64,000 nucleotides of DNA. Origin: Shimia aestuarii (GTDB lineage: Bacteria; Pseudomonadota; Alphaproteobacteria; Rhodobacterales; Rhodobacteraceae). Below the pieces are notes generated by a model. That model was not told the origin of the DNA and made no database searches. It saw only the letters and a list, made by a program, of their open reading frames with translations. Of the stretch, positions 8,354 through 16,950 are shown in pieces (the stretch's first letter is position 1; each line of letters starts with the position of its first letter). The stretch covers positions 62,001-126,000 of the forward strand of contig NZ_JAKVRD010000001.1 of NCBI RefSeq assembly GCF_022814865.1, given 5' to 3'. The position numbers and the translations under genes are program-made.

Positions 8354-9222
8354 GCTGCGTCCTCCTCTTGCGTGGAGACGCCTTGCGCGCCCACATGGCC
8401 CGCTGCGCGTCGTCCCGCGCAGTAATCCGTGTCCGAGCACACGAACATCCGTGTGCCCGCGTCATCCATGATGACCTCGTCGAGATAGCTGTCCTCCGCC
8501 CCGCAAAGGTCGCAGGGGTGGTCCGCCTTGCTCGCCTCAAAGGGGAAGTCCTCGAAATCGAGGCTGACCACCTGCGTATAGGGCGGCACCGCGTAAATCC
8601 TCTGCTCACGCCCCGCCCCAAAGAGCTGAATCGCCGCCATCTCGAGCTTGGGATTGTCGAATTTCGGGATCGGTGACGGGTCCATCACGTACCGCCCCTC
8701 TACCTTCACAGGATAGGCATAGGCCGTCGCAATCGCACCGTGCCGCGCGATATCCTCGTAGAGCTTCACATGCATGAGGCCATACTCCTCGAGGCTGTGC
8801 ATCTTGCGGGTCTCGACCTCGGAAGGCTCAAGAAACCGGAGTGGCTCCGGGATCGGCACCTGATAGACCAAGATTTGATCCTCGCGCAGAGTCTCTTCGG
8901 GGATACGGTGGCGCGTTTGGATCACGCTCGCCTCCGCCGTCGCCTCTGTCGTCGCGACGCCCGCCGTCTTCTCAAAGAACTTGCGGATCGACACCGCGTT
9001 GGTCGTATCATCCGCGCCCTGATCGATGACCTTCATCGTATCGTCCGGCGTGAGTGTCGCCGCCGACACTTGAACACCCCCTGTGCCCCAGCCATAGGGC
9101 ATCGGCATCTCGCGGCTCGCGAACGGCACCTGATAGCCCGGAATGGCCAACCCCTTGAGGATCGCCCGCCGGATCATCTGCTTGGTCTGTTCGTCGAGAT
9201 AGGCAAAATTGTAGTCGCTCAT
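8350..9222 (-). CDS. phnJ: Alpha-D-ribose 1-methylphosphonate 5-phosphate C-P lyase PhnJ
   Basis: A 290-residue radical SAM enzyme that breaks the carbon-phosphorus bond, releasing the hydrocarbon and ribose 1,2-cyclic phosphate 5-phosphate. The unusual PhnJ cysteine cluster is present: C237-x2-C240 (HPCDLCGAED), C262 (FVCSDTD) and C268 (YCAGR). These correspond to the 4Fe-4S ligands and the extra catalytic Cys. The segment MPYGWGTGGVQ contains the conserved glycines. The length is slightly above that of E. coli PhnJ. Four-base overlaps join it to phnI and phnK. Confidence 0.96.
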   Translation of the reverse strand: MSDYNFAYLDEQTKQMIRRAILKGLAIPGYQVPFASREMPMPYGWGTGGVQVSAATLTPDDTMKVIDQGADDTTNAVSIRKFFEKTAGVATTEATAEASVIQTRHRIPEETLREDQILVYQVPIPEPLRFLEPSEVETRKMHSLEEYGLMHVKLYEDIARHGAIATAYAYPVKVEGRYVMDPSPIPKFDNPKLEMAAIQLFGAGREQRIYAVPPYTQVVSLDFEDFPFEASKADHPCDLCGAEDSYLDEVIMDDAGTRMFVCSDTDYCAGRRAAGHVGAQGVSTQEEDAA

Positions 9223-10316
9223 TCCGCGGCCTCCTGTTGCACGGTCTCGCCCGCCTCCATCGCCTCGCGGCGCAGCTTACGGATGAGTTCCAGCTCGGAT
9301 TGGAAATCGACGTAATGGGGCAGCTTAATATGCTCGAGGAACCCCGTCGCCTGGATATTGTCAGAGTGATAGAGGACGAACTCCTCGTCCTGCGCCGGGG
9401 CGCCAAGGTTGTCCTCGCCCAACTCCTTCCAACGCAGCGCCCGGTCCACCAGCGCCATGGAGATCGACTTGCGCTCGGATTGGCCAAAGACGAGGCCATA
9501 GCCGCGCGTGAACTGCGGCGGCTCGGTCTTGGAGCCCGCAAACTGGTTCACCGTCTCGCATTCCGTGAGTTCAATCTCGCCAATGTCGATGGCGAACCCA
9601 AGCTCGGGAATGTCCATCTCGACCGCCACGCGCCCGATCCGCAATTCCCCGACAAAGGCGTGGTTACGCGCGTATCCGCGTTGCGTCGAATAGGCCATGC
9701 CAAGGACAAAGCCCTCGTCGCCGCGTGTGAGCGATTGCAACCGCAACGCCCGATCCGCCGGAAGCTCAAGCGGCTCGCGGGTCAGATCGCCCGGCACCTC
9801 GTCGCTCTCATCCTCGGTCTGGATAAGCCCCTCTTTGTTGAGAAACTCGGTGATATGCGGCACCGGTCCGGGCTTTGCTTCGGCCTCTGCCGCCTCCGGC
9901 ACCTCACCCTCTGCCGCCAAAGCGAAATCCAAAAGACGGTGCGTATAGTCGAACGTCGGCCCCAAGACCTGCCCACCCGGCGCGTCCTTGAACGTCGCCG
10001 AAATCCGCCGATCACAGGCCATATCCGCCGTCTCGACCGGCTTGGAATATCCGAATCGCGGCAGGGTCGTGCGATAGGCCCGGATGAGGAAGATCGCCTC
10101 GATCATATCGCCCCGCGCCTGCTTGATCGCCAGCGCCGCAAGGTCGGGATCATAAAGCGACCCTTCCGCCATCACCCGGTTCACGGCAAGGCTCAACTGC
10201 TCGCGGATCTGCGCGACGGAGAGCTCCGCCACATCGCGGTCGCCCCGCCGTTCCTCGGCCAACCACGCATGCGCGTTGTCAATGGCGCGCTCGCCACCCT
10301 TCACAGCCACATACAT
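9219..10316 (-). CDS. phnI: Alpha-D-ribose 1-methylphosphonate 5-triphosphate synthase subunit PhnI
   Basis: A 365-residue core subunit of the C-P lyase complex that attacks MgATP with phosphonate, displacing adenine. It starts with MYVAVKGGERAIDNAHAWLA, the usual PhnI opening. Conserved blocks such as ALAIKQARGDMIEAIFLIRA and GYARNHAFVGELRIG are also present. ATG 10316 overlaps the phnH stop (TGATG) and its own stop overlaps the phnJ start (ATGA), consistent with coupled translation of complex subunits. Confidence 0.95.
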   Translation of the reverse strand: MYVAVKGGERAIDNAHAWLAEERRGDRDVAELSVAQIREQLSLAVNRVMAEGSLYDPDLAALAIKQARGDMIEAIFLIRAYRTTLPRFGYSKPVETADMACDRRISATFKDAPGGQVLGPTFDYTHRLLDFALAAEGEVPEAAEAEAKPGPVPHITEFLNKEGLIQTEDESDEVPGDLTREPLELPADRALRLQSLTRGDEGFVLGMAYSTQRGYARNHAFVGELRIGRVAVEMDIPELGFAIDIGEIELTECETVNQFAGSKTEPPQFTRGYGLVFGQSERKSISMALVDRALRWKELGEDNLGAPAQDEEFVLYHSDNIQATGFLEHIKLPHYVDFQSELELIRKLRREAMEAGETVQQEAAE

Positions 10317-10885
10317 CAGAAAGCCTCCACACGTGTGGTGCGCGGCAGCGCCGCAAGGCGGCTCCCGGCACAGAAAAAGAAATCAAGCCCGAGCGGGAAC
10401 AACACCGCATTGCGCTGAAACGCCGCCACCTCGGGAAGCGAAAGCGCCGCTTGTGTCTTGATCCCCGGCCCGCGCAGCACCGCACCTTCTGCCGCAAGCG
10501 CGTCCATCTCGACAATCACTGTCGCCGAGCGATCCGGATATTCCGCCGTGCCGATGGCATAGACCTCAAGCGGCTGCACCGCGCACCATGTCCCGACCAC
10601 GAACATCGCCTTCTGCGGCGCCACGACCGGCGCACCGATATGGAACGCGATCCACTCTCGCACATCCGCGCAATCATGCGCCCCGCAAAGGGCAATCGGC
10701 GTTTCCGGGTCGCACAGCGTCAAGAGCAACACCCCCGCCGCAACAGACATCGGCGCCGGCGGCACCGCGCCCGCGACCTCTTCGATCACACCGGGCCGCG
10801 CCATGACATTCATCGCTGCGCGAAACGCATGCGCCGCATCCACAGGCGCATCCGCGAACCCACCCTTGAGAACATCCGCATTCAT
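10316..10885 (-). CDS. phnH: Phosphonate C-P lyase subunit PhnH
   Basis: A 189-residue homologue of the PhnH subunit of the PhnGHIJ core. The start MNADVLKGGFAD at 10885 shares a base with the phnG stop (TGATG). The segment AFRAAMNVMARPG (the FR..M..M..PG pattern) is the family hallmark, followed by the GIKTQAALSLP region. The frame is open further upstream of this start, but the overlap with phnG fixes the start. Confidence 0.93.
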   Translation of the reverse strand: MNADVLKGGFADAPVDAAHAFRAAMNVMARPGVIEEVAGAVPPAPMSVAAGVLLLTLCDPETPIALCGAHDCADVREWIAFHIGAPVVAPQKAMFVVGTWCAVQPLEVYAIGTAEYPDRSATVIVEMDALAAEGAVLRGPGIKTQAALSLPEVAAFQRNAVLFPLGLDFFFCAGSRLAALPRTTRVEAF

Positions 10886-11328
10886 CAGTCTTCCCCCCGC
10901 ACCATGGTAAAGAAATCGACCTTGGTCGCCGCCGCCTTGGCCGCGCGCGTGGCGCTGTCTGCCGCCATCTCGTCCTGCAACGGGATCAGAAGCTCTGCGC
11001 GCACCTGCGCCGCCGCGTCGCCTTGCATGACAGCATCGACAAGCGCCGCGATCCGCGCCTTGTCCTTGTCGCGCCCCTGCACATAGCCATGCCCAACCTC
11101 GCCCGAGGCAAGCTGGAGCGAGCAGCGCGTGACCGTCATTTCTCCAAGATTGAAGGGCGCACCCGTGCCGCCCATCCGTCCGCGCACCATCGTCGCGCCG
11201 ATCTCCGGCGCCCGAAGCCACGTAAACTCCGGCGCCATCTCAAGCGCCTGCCAAAGCGCCGCAAGCCGCGCCGCCGGCGCCTTGGCCAGCGCGCTCATCC
11301 AATCGCGGCGGGTCATTTCAACTGTCAT
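10885..11328 (-). CDS. phnG: Phosphonate C-P lyase subunit PhnG
   Basis: A 147-residue PhnG subunit and the first gene of the phnGHIJKLN run. Recognisable blocks are RAPEIGATMVRGRMGGTGAP and GEVGHGYVQGRDKDKARIAA. ATG 11328 has AAGGTG a few bases upstream. The region immediately upstream carries the PhnF palindrome, so this operon is probably shut off by PhnF when phosphonate or phosphate signals are absent. Confidence 0.93.
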   Translation of the reverse strand: MTVEMTRRDWMSALAKAPAARLAALWQALEMAPEFTWLRAPEIGATMVRGRMGGTGAPFNLGEMTVTRCSLQLASGEVGHGYVQGRDKDKARIAALVDAVMQGDAAAQVRAELLIPLQDEMAADSATRAAKAAATKVDFFTMVRGED

Positions 11329-11342
11329 CTAGACACCTTGTC

Positions 11343-11376
11343 GATTTGTCTATTTTCCTATACAACTAGACAAATC
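11343..11376. promoter_or_regulatory. Candidate PhnF operator in the phnG-phnF gap
   Basis: A perfect 10-bp inverted repeat: GATTTGTCTA at 11343-11352 and TAGACAAATC at 11367-11376, with a 14-bp AT-rich spacer. A further TAGACA half-site lies at 11330-11335 just ahead of phnG. Its position between the divergent GntR-type regulator gene and the operon fits an autoregulating operator. On the minus strand, TTGCCC then 17 bp then TAATGA just upstream could be the phnG promoter. Confidence 0.7.
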
Positions 11377-11430
11377 ATTACGCATTCCCCGCGAGTCGGG
11401 CAATCCCACCCCTCATGAAACTTTTTTGAC

Positions 11431-12162
11431 ATGACCCAATCGCGCAAGAAGACGCCTGTCTGGCAATCCATCTCCCAGAGCCTCACCGCCGACATCGGCG
11501 AAGGCCGCTATCGCCCCGGCGACAAGCTCCCGACCGAGGCCGAGCTTTCGGCGCGTTTCGGGGTCAATCGCCATACCGTCCGCCACGCGCTCAAGGACAT
11601 GGCAGAGCGCGGCCTCGTCCACGCCCGGCGCGGTGCAGGTGTTTTCGTTGCCCAAAGCCCGACCGATTATCCCATCGGCAAACGGGTCCGGTTTCACCGC
11701 AACCTACAAAAGGCCGGACGCCTTCCGGCCAAGGAAACCCTCTCTATCGAAACCCGCTCTGCCGACGCGCGCGAGGCCGAAGCGCTGGCGCTCTCCAAGG
11801 GGGATCGCGTGCATGTCTACGAGGGCCTGTCGCTCGCCGATGACCAGCCCATTCTCGTCTTCCGAAGCGTCTTTCCCGCCGACCGATTTCCGGCCCTCCT
11901 CGAGCATATGACCGCCTCGCAATCCGTCACCGCCGCGCTTAAGGCCTGCGGCATCGAAGACTACACCCGCGCGTCGACCCGGCTGACCGCGAAACGAGCC
12001 ACCGCGACACAGGCGCTGCACCTCAGAATCCAGGAAGGCGACCCGATCCTGCGCAGCGTTGGAATCAACGTCGACCCCGATGGCGTGCCAATCGAATACG
12101 GCGTCTCATGGTTCGCAGGTGATCGCGTCACGCTGACTTTTGCCGAAGGCGATGAAGGCTAA
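11431..12162 (+). CDS. phnF: GntR-family phosphonate operon repressor PhnF
   Basis: A 243-residue HutC-subfamily regulator. It has an N-terminal winged helix (RYRPGDKLPTEAELSARFGV, then NRHTVRHALKDMAERGLV) and a C-terminal UTRA ligand domain. It is divergent from phnG with 102 bp between. PhnF proteins repress phn genes, and the palindrome at 11343-11376 is its likely target. The ATG at 11431 has no convincing Shine-Dalgarno sequence, so translation may be weak, as suits a repressor. Confidence 0.9.
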   Translation: MTQSRKKTPVWQSISQSLTADIGEGRYRPGDKLPTEAELSARFGVNRHTVRHALKDMAERGLVHARRGAGVFVAQSPTDYPIGKRVRFHRNLQKAGRLPAKETLSIETRSADAREAEALALSKGDRVHVYEGLSLADDQPILVFRSVFPADRFPALLEHMTASQSVTAALKACGIEDYTRASTRLTAKRATATQALHLRIQEGDPILRSVGINVDPDGVPIEYGVSWFAGDRVTLTFAEGDEG

Positions 12163-12325
12163 TCCATTGTATTTAAATAATGAATAGTCACTTCACGCAA
12201 CGCCCCTAAGCTGCTCAAAAACCGCCCCTTCATCAAAGGATGGATTTTGGCAAATCTTTCTGTACCCTGATTCGGCGCGCTCCCGGAGGAGGAAGCCGGC
12301 CGCGCATTTCGCAGGAGGATCGGCC

Positions 12326-13282
12326 ATCACGCCGCGTAAGACACACATCGACAAGGTGCTGAGCACGGTGCAATCCGGCTCTGCCGCGGCCCGTTCGACA
12401 CTGGCCGCGTCGTGGCATCGTTCGGTCAAACACTACGGCCTCGATCCCGCCGAACACCGCGCCCCCCAACGCATCAGCGCAAGCGAATTGCAATCCCGCC
12501 ACGAACAGCAGGAACGCTTCATGCTCGTCGCCGCCCCAAAGCTCGATCAGCTTTTTGGTCTGGTCGGCAATTCCGGCTGTGGCGTGCTGCTCACAGACGA
12601 GACGGGCGTGGTGCTCGACCAACGGTGTTCGGACGGCGACAGCGCGATTTTTCAGGACTGGGGCCTCTGGACCGGCGCCGACTGGAGCGAGGCCGCCGAG
12701 GGCACCAACGGCATCGGCACCTGCCTGACCGAGAAACGCCAGGTCATCGTACATCGTGACGACCATTTCTTTGCTCGCAACATCGGCATGAGCTGCATGG
12801 ACGCGCCGATCTTCGGCACCGATGGCAACGTGGTCGCCGCGCTCGACGTCTCCTCCGCCCGTGCGGATCAGACCGAAGCCTTCAACCGCCTCATCGGTGC
12901 CACCGTCGCCCAGACCGCGCGCCAGATCGAGGCGGATTTCTTCCGGGCCTCCTTCCCTGACGCCCGCATTGTGATTGCCGATAGCGGCGAGACCGATAGC
13001 TCCGTCCTCCTCGCGATCGATGCCGACGATATCGTCATCGGCGCGACCCGTGGCGCACGCAAGTGCTTCGGGCTTGAGGCCAACGGCGCGCTCAAACCGC
13101 GCCCCGCGACCGACCTCTTTGGCCGCGAGGACGGCCCCTCGGGGTTCGAGAAAGCCGAGCGCGCCGCCGTCATGCGCGCACTGGCACGCGCCGACGGCAA
13201 CGTCTCGCGCGCCGCCCGCGCCCTCGGAATCGGACGCGCCACGCTCTATCGCCGCATGAAACGCCTCGGCATCGGCGATTAA
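12326..13282 (+). CDS. AcoR-like GAF regulator without the AAA+ domain; probable ATC start
   Basis: A regulator with an N-terminal GAF-type sensor region, roughly residues 65-205 (GVLLTDETGVVLD, EGTNGIGTCL), and a C-terminal Fis-type helix-turn-helix (NVSRAARALGIGRATLYRRM). The central sigma54-contacting AAA+ module of true AcoR proteins is absent. An AGGAGG at 12313-12318 is followed 7 nt later by ATC, which opens the frame ITPRKTHIDKVLSTV. The first ordinary start is GTG 12356, with no such ribosome site. I give the longer form (318 aa) as more likely; 12356 is the conservative choice. It is adjacent to an aldehyde dehydrogenase gene, its probable target. Confidence 0.8.
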   Translation: MTPRKTHIDKVLSTVQSGSAAARSTLAASWHRSVKHYGLDPAEHRAPQRISASELQSRHEQQERFMLVAAPKLDQLFGLVGNSGCGVLLTDETGVVLDQRCSDGDSAIFQDWGLWTGADWSEAAEGTNGIGTCLTEKRQVIVHRDDHFFARNIGMSCMDAPIFGTDGNVVAALDVSSARADQTEAFNRLIGATVAQTARQIEADFFRASFPDARIVIADSGETDSSVLLAIDADDIVIGATRGARKCFGLEANGALKPRPATDLFGREDGPSGFEKAERAAVMRALARADGNVSRAARALGIGRATLYRRMKRLGIGD

Positions 13283-13293
13283 GCGACGCGACC

Positions 13294-13311
13294 TGTCTCA
13301 TTCCTGAGACA
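13294..13311. promoter_or_regulatory. Candidate activator site upstream of the aldehyde dehydrogenase gene
   Basis: A perfect 7-bp inverted repeat TGTCTCA-TTCC-TGAGACA, about 105 bp before the ATG at 13417 and 11 bp after the regulator stop. Fis-type HTH regulators of the AcoR group bind such dyads. It could alternatively be a weak terminator hairpin of the regulator gene, but no T-tract follows. Confidence 0.55.
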
Positions 13312-13416
13312 CATCCCCCCTCTGACCTGCTCTGCCCCCGCTGACTTGGGACCGCCCCCGCGTCATCCTCAGTCGCATCCGGGGAGAGGAGCCCCGGCTC
13401 AAGAGGAGGACAATCC

Positions 13417-14937
13417 ATGAATGAAATGACACAAACCGCTGGGCAATTCGCATCGCCCTTCAAATCCCGCTACGACAACTTCATCGGCGGCAAGTTCGTC
13501 GCCCCCGTAAACGGCAAGTATTTCGACAACATCACCCCGATCACCGGTGCCAAGGTTTGCGAAGTTGCGCAATCCGATGCCGCCGATGTGGAGCTTGCCC
13601 TCGACGCGGCCCACGCCGCCAAGGACGCCTGGGGCAAGACCTCAGCCGCTGAACGCTCCAACATTCTGCTGAAGATCGCCGATGTGATCGACGCCAACCT
13701 CGACCTGATCGCGATGGCCGAGACCTGGGACAACGGCAAGCCGATCCGCGAAACCACCGCCGCCGATATTCCGCTCTCCGCCGACCATTTCCGCTATTTC
13801 GCTGGCGTGCTGCGCGCCCAAGAAGGCAACATGTCGGAGATCGACGCCGATACTGTCGCCTATCACTTCCATGAGCCGCTCGGCGTCGTCGGCCAGATCA
13901 TCCCGTGGAACTTCTCGATCCTGATGGCCGCTTGGAAACTCGCCCCGGCGCTGGCGGCAGGCAACTGCATCGTCCTGAAACCGGCGGAACAGACCCCCGC
14001 CGCGATCATGGTGCTTGTGGAACTGATCGCCGATCTCCTGCCCGCAGGCGTGCTCAATATCGTCAACGGCATGGGCCCGGATGTCGGCGGCCCGCTCGCA
14101 CGTAGCCCACGCATCGCCAAGATCGCCTTCACCGGCTCGACCGAGACCGGCCGCAAGATCATGCAGGCCGCGACCGAGAACCTGATCCCGGTGACGCTCG
14201 AACTGGGTGGTAAGTCGCCCAACATCTTCTTCTCCGACGTGATGGCCCAAGATGACGCCTTCCTCGACAAGGCGGTCGAAGGTTTCGTGCTCTTTGCCTT
14301 CAACCAAGGCGAGGTCTGCACCTGCCCGTCCCGCGCCTTGATCCAGGAAGACATCTATGAAGAGTTCATCGCCCGCTGCATCGAGCGCGTGAAAGCGATC
14401 AAACAGGGCGACCCGCGCCTCCCCGACACAATGGTCGGCGCTCAGGCGAGCCGCGAACAACAGGACAAGATCATGTCCTACCTGACCATCGGTGTCGAAG
14501 AAGGCGCCGAGGTACTCGTGGGCGGCGACGCTGCGCGCTTCAACGGCGATATCGCAGAGGGCTATTACATCCAGCCGACGATCCTCAAAGGCCACAACAA
14601 GATGCGCGTGTTCCAGGAGGAAATCTTCGGCCCCGTGGTCTCCGTCACGACCTTCAAGGACGAGGAAGAGGCCCTCGCCATCGCCAATGACACGATGTAT
14701 GGCCTCGGCGCCGGTGTCTGGACCCGCGATGCAAATCGTTGCTACCGCTTTGGCCGCGCCATCGAGGCCGGTCGCGTCTGGGTCAACAACTACCATGCCT
14801 ACCCGGCGCACGCGGCCTTTGGCGGCTACAAACAGTCGGGCATCGGACGCGAAACTCACAAGATGATGCTGGACCACTACCAGCAGACCAAGAACATCCT
14901 GATGAGCTACAACCCCAACAAGCTCGGGTTCTTCTAG
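13417..14937 (+). CDS. Aldehyde dehydrogenase (acetaldehyde dehydrogenase type)
   Basis: A 506-residue NAD-dependent aldehyde dehydrogenase of the AcoD/ExaC/AldB-like group. Conserved features: [10 protein letters not shown], the oxyanion/NAD region, [12 protein letters not shown], catalytic Glu262 in [10 protein letters not shown] and nucleophile Cys301 in [14 protein letters not shown]. It should oxidise acetaldehyde or a similar short aldehyde to the acid. A strong AGAGGAGG sits before ATG 13417. The gene follows an AcoR-like regulator, and no phosphonate function is implied although it lies between two phn blocks. Confidence 0.92.
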   Translation: MNEMTQTAGQFASPFKSRYDNFIGGKFVAPVNGKYFDNITPITGAKVCEVAQSDAADVELALDAAHAAKDAWGKTSAAERSNILLKIADVIDANLDLIAMAETWDNGKPIRETTAADIPLSADHFRYFAGVLRAQEGNMSEIDADTVAYHFHEPLGVVGQIIPWNFSILMAAWKLAPALAAGNCIVLKPAEQTPAAIMVLVELIADLLPAGVLNIVNGMGPDVGGPLARSPRIAKIAFTGSTETGRKIMQAATENLIPVTLELGGKSPNIFFSDVMAQDDAFLDKAVEGFVLFAFNQGEVCTCPSRALIQEDIYEEFIARCIERVKAIKQGDPRLPDTMVGAQASREQQDKIMSYLTIGVEEGAEVLVGGDAARFNGDIAEGYYIQPTILKGHNKMRVFQEEIFGPVVSVTTFKDEEEALAIANDTMYGLGAGVWTRDANRCYRFGRAIEAGRVWVNNYHAYPAHAAFGGYKQSGIGRETHKMMLDHYQQTKNILMSYNPNKLGFF

Positions 14938-14982
14938 ACCCTCCCCCGTTCCGCTCCCCGGAACACTCCCGAGCCAAGCAGG

Positions 14983-15006
14983 CGCGCGCGATCCCCATCG
15001 CGCGCG
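14983..15006. terminator. Terminator-like hairpin after the aldehyde dehydrogenase gene
   Basis: A 10-bp perfect stem CGCGCGCGAT / ATCGCGCGCG with a CCCC loop, followed by TCTTTCC on the plus strand. It lies 45 bp after the stop codon. Confidence 0.6.
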
Positions 15007-15107
15007 TCTTTCCGTTTGGTCAAGACTTTCCCGATTGTCACGCTGGCGACACAGAACACCCCTAAAATAAGCCGAAAACGTGTTTCACACACATCAAGAG
15101 CAGGCCC

Positions 15108-16289
15108 ATGCCACAACGTCCTCTTTCCCTGCGCCTCACCGGCGCAACGATCCTGCGCGACGGCGCGCTACAGCAACGATCCCTCGTGATCGAGGACGGG
15201 CGCATTTCCAAGGGCCCGCTGCAAGAGGTGGACCTCTCGGGCTACCTGCTCCTGCCCGGCATCATCGACATGCATGGCGACGCCTTCGAACGCCACATCG
15301 CCCCGCGCCCCTCGGCGCCCTTCCCGCTCGAAACCGGCCTGCGCGCGACGGATCGTGACGCCGCCGTCAACGGCGTGACAACCGCCTGGCTCGCCCAGAG
15401 CTGGAGCTGGGAAGGCGGCCAACGCGGCCCCGATTTCGCCGAAGAACTGTTCTGCGCGATGGACGATTTCCGCGACCACGCCCTAAGCGACCTACGCATC
15501 CAGATCCGTTGTGAAACGCACACCGTCGAGACAGCAGACCGCCTGCTCGCCGCCGTGGAGCGGCACAAGATCGACTACGTGGTGTTCAACAACCACCTTG
15601 ATGAGGCGCTGCACGTCGCCCGCCTGCGCCCCGAGGAAATCACCCTCTGGGCCAAGAAGGCCGGCCGCACCCCGACGCAGCACATGCGCCTCGTGCATGA
15701 CGCGCTTGAACAAACGCCCCGCGTGCCGCGCTATCTCTGCCGCCTCGCAGAACGTTTTGACCAACTGGGCGTGCGCTATGGCTCGCATGACGATCCCGAT
15801 GGCGAGACCCGCGAACGCTTTTCCATGATCGGCGCAAAAATCTGCGAATTCCCCACCGCGCGCTCCGCGGCAGGCCTCGCCCATGCGGTCGGCGATCATG
15901 TCGTCATGGGGGCGCCCAATATCGTGCGCGGCGGCTCGCAATCGGGCAATATCGCCGCCGTCGATCTCGTAAGCGCTGGCCTCTGCGACGTGTTGGTCTC
16001 CGACTACTATTACCCCGCCCTCGCCCAAGCGGCCTTCCGCCTTGCTGATGATGGCATCCTGCCGCTCGAGAAGGCCTGGAAGATGATCTCGGAAACCCCG
16101 GCCCGCATCATGGGCCTCGCGGATCGCGGCTATTTCGACTATGGCCGCCGCGCCGATGTGGTGATCGTCAACGCCGCCACCCGCGCCATCGAGGGCACGA
16201 TCTCCGCAGGCCGCATCACGCATCTCGTCGGCGAGGCGGCACATCGCTTCTTCGGCGCGGCAACCCCGGTGCGCATGGCCGCCGAGTAG
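15108..16289 (+). CDS. phnM: PhnM-like amidohydrolase (copy 2)
   Basis: A 393-residue second PhnM-type protein. It keeps the amidohydrolase framework: LLPGIIDMHGDAFERHIAPRP, RCETHT, YGSHDDPDGET, MGAPNIVRGGSQSGN and VSDYYYPALAQ. It differs from copy 1 (MHGDAF for LHTDNL; SDYYYPA for SDYVPG), so it may be a functional paralogue with a related substrate rather than a simple duplicate. It stops one base before the convergent hexapeptide-transferase gene (TAG at 16287-16289 abuts the TTA at 16290-16292). The promoter is presumably in the 100 bp after the 14983-15006 hairpin. Confidence 0.85.
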   Translation: MPQRPLSLRLTGATILRDGALQQRSLVIEDGRISKGPLQEVDLSGYLLLPGIIDMHGDAFERHIAPRPSAPFPLETGLRATDRDAAVNGVTTAWLAQSWSWEGGQRGPDFAEELFCAMDDFRDHALSDLRIQIRCETHTVETADRLLAAVERHKIDYVVFNNHLDEALHVARLRPEEITLWAKKAGRTPTQHMRLVHDALEQTPRVPRYLCRLAERFDQLGVRYGSHDDPDGETRERFSMIGAKICEFPTARSAAGLAHAVGDHVVMGAPNIVRGGSQSGNIAAVDLVSAGLCDVLVSDYYYPALAQAAFRLADDGILPLEKAWKMISETPARIMGLADRGYFDYGRRADVVIVNAATRAIEGTISAGRITHLVGEAAHRFFGAATPVRMAAE

Positions 16290-16901
16290 TTATTCGTATT
16301 TCTCGAGGAAGGCTTCCGCCTCCAAGGCGCGGAAATCGTCAAGCGCGGCGCGCAGGCGGTCATGGTCCCAATCCCACCACGCCAACGCCATAAGACGCTC
16401 GGCAATCGCCTCCGGGAACCGCGCCCGGATCGGCTCTGCCGGGATGCCCGCCACGATCATGTAGGGCGGCACGTCCTTGGTCACGACCGCCCCCGCCGCC
16501 ACAACCGATCCATGGCCAAGCGTCACCTCAGGCTTCACCATCGCGCCATGGCCGATCCATGTATCATGCCCGATATGGGCGACGCGTGATTTGCGATGGG
16601 CAAAGAACGCCGCATCCGCCTCCGCATCGTCCCAATAATCCATCGACCGATAAAGAAAATGATGCAGGCTCGCCTTTTCCATCGGATGATCCGTCGCGCC
16701 GATCCGGCTGAAGGCGGCGATATTGGCGAATTTGCCGATCCGCGCATTGGCGATCTCGGCCATCCTGTCGCAATAGCTATAGTCGTCCAGATGCGCGTTT
16801 AGCACCCGGCTCCCCGCACCGATCTCGACAAAACGCCCAAAGGTGCAGTCCTCGACAATGCTGCCGGGATGGATGAACGGGGACTCGCCCAGACGTGCCA
16901 T
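16290..16901 (-). CDS. Phosphonate-cluster hexapeptide-repeat acyltransferase
   Basis: A 203-residue left-handed beta-helix protein with hexapeptide repeats throughout (IHPGSIVEDCTFGRFVEIGA; HIGHDTWIGHGAMVKPEVTL; GHGSVVAAGAVVTKDVPPY). It matches the xenobiotic/chloramphenicol acetyltransferase-like family that occurs in phn operons. Aminoalkylphosphonate N-acetylation is a known role for some phn-linked acetyltransferases of another fold; here it is only a possibility. It is the last gene after phnE on the minus strand, 36 bp downstream of it. Confidence 0.87.
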   Translation of the reverse strand: MARLGESPFIHPGSIVEDCTFGRFVEIGAGSRVLNAHLDDYSYCDRMAEIANARIGKFANIAAFSRIGATDHPMEKASLHHFLYRSMDYWDDAEADAAFFAHRKSRVAHIGHDTWIGHGAMVKPEVTLGHGSVVAAGAVVTKDVPPYMIVAGIPAEPIRARFPEAIAERLMALAWWDWDHDRLRAALDDFRALEAEAFLEKYE

Positions 16902-16929
16902 ATCGTGTCTTTCTTTAGTGTCTGCTGGT

Positions 16930-16950
16930 GAGCGGGCTTAATGCCCGCTC
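16930..16950. terminator. Hairpin over the phnE2 stop codon
   Basis: GAGCGGGC and GCCCGCTC form a perfect 8-bp stem around a 5-nt loop that includes the phnE stop. There is no T-tract towards the transferase gene, so it may attenuate or protect mRNA rather than terminate. Confidence 0.45.

Noticed and set aside
13312-13416. Sigma54 promoter before the aldehyde dehydrogenase gene
   Set aside because: No TGGC-N8-TTGC-type -24/-12 element found by eye.
13642-14877. 411-codon open frame antisense to the aldehyde dehydrogenase gene
   Set aside because: No recognisable domain; it is the mirror of a strongly conserved gene in high-GC DNA, where long antisense frames are expected.
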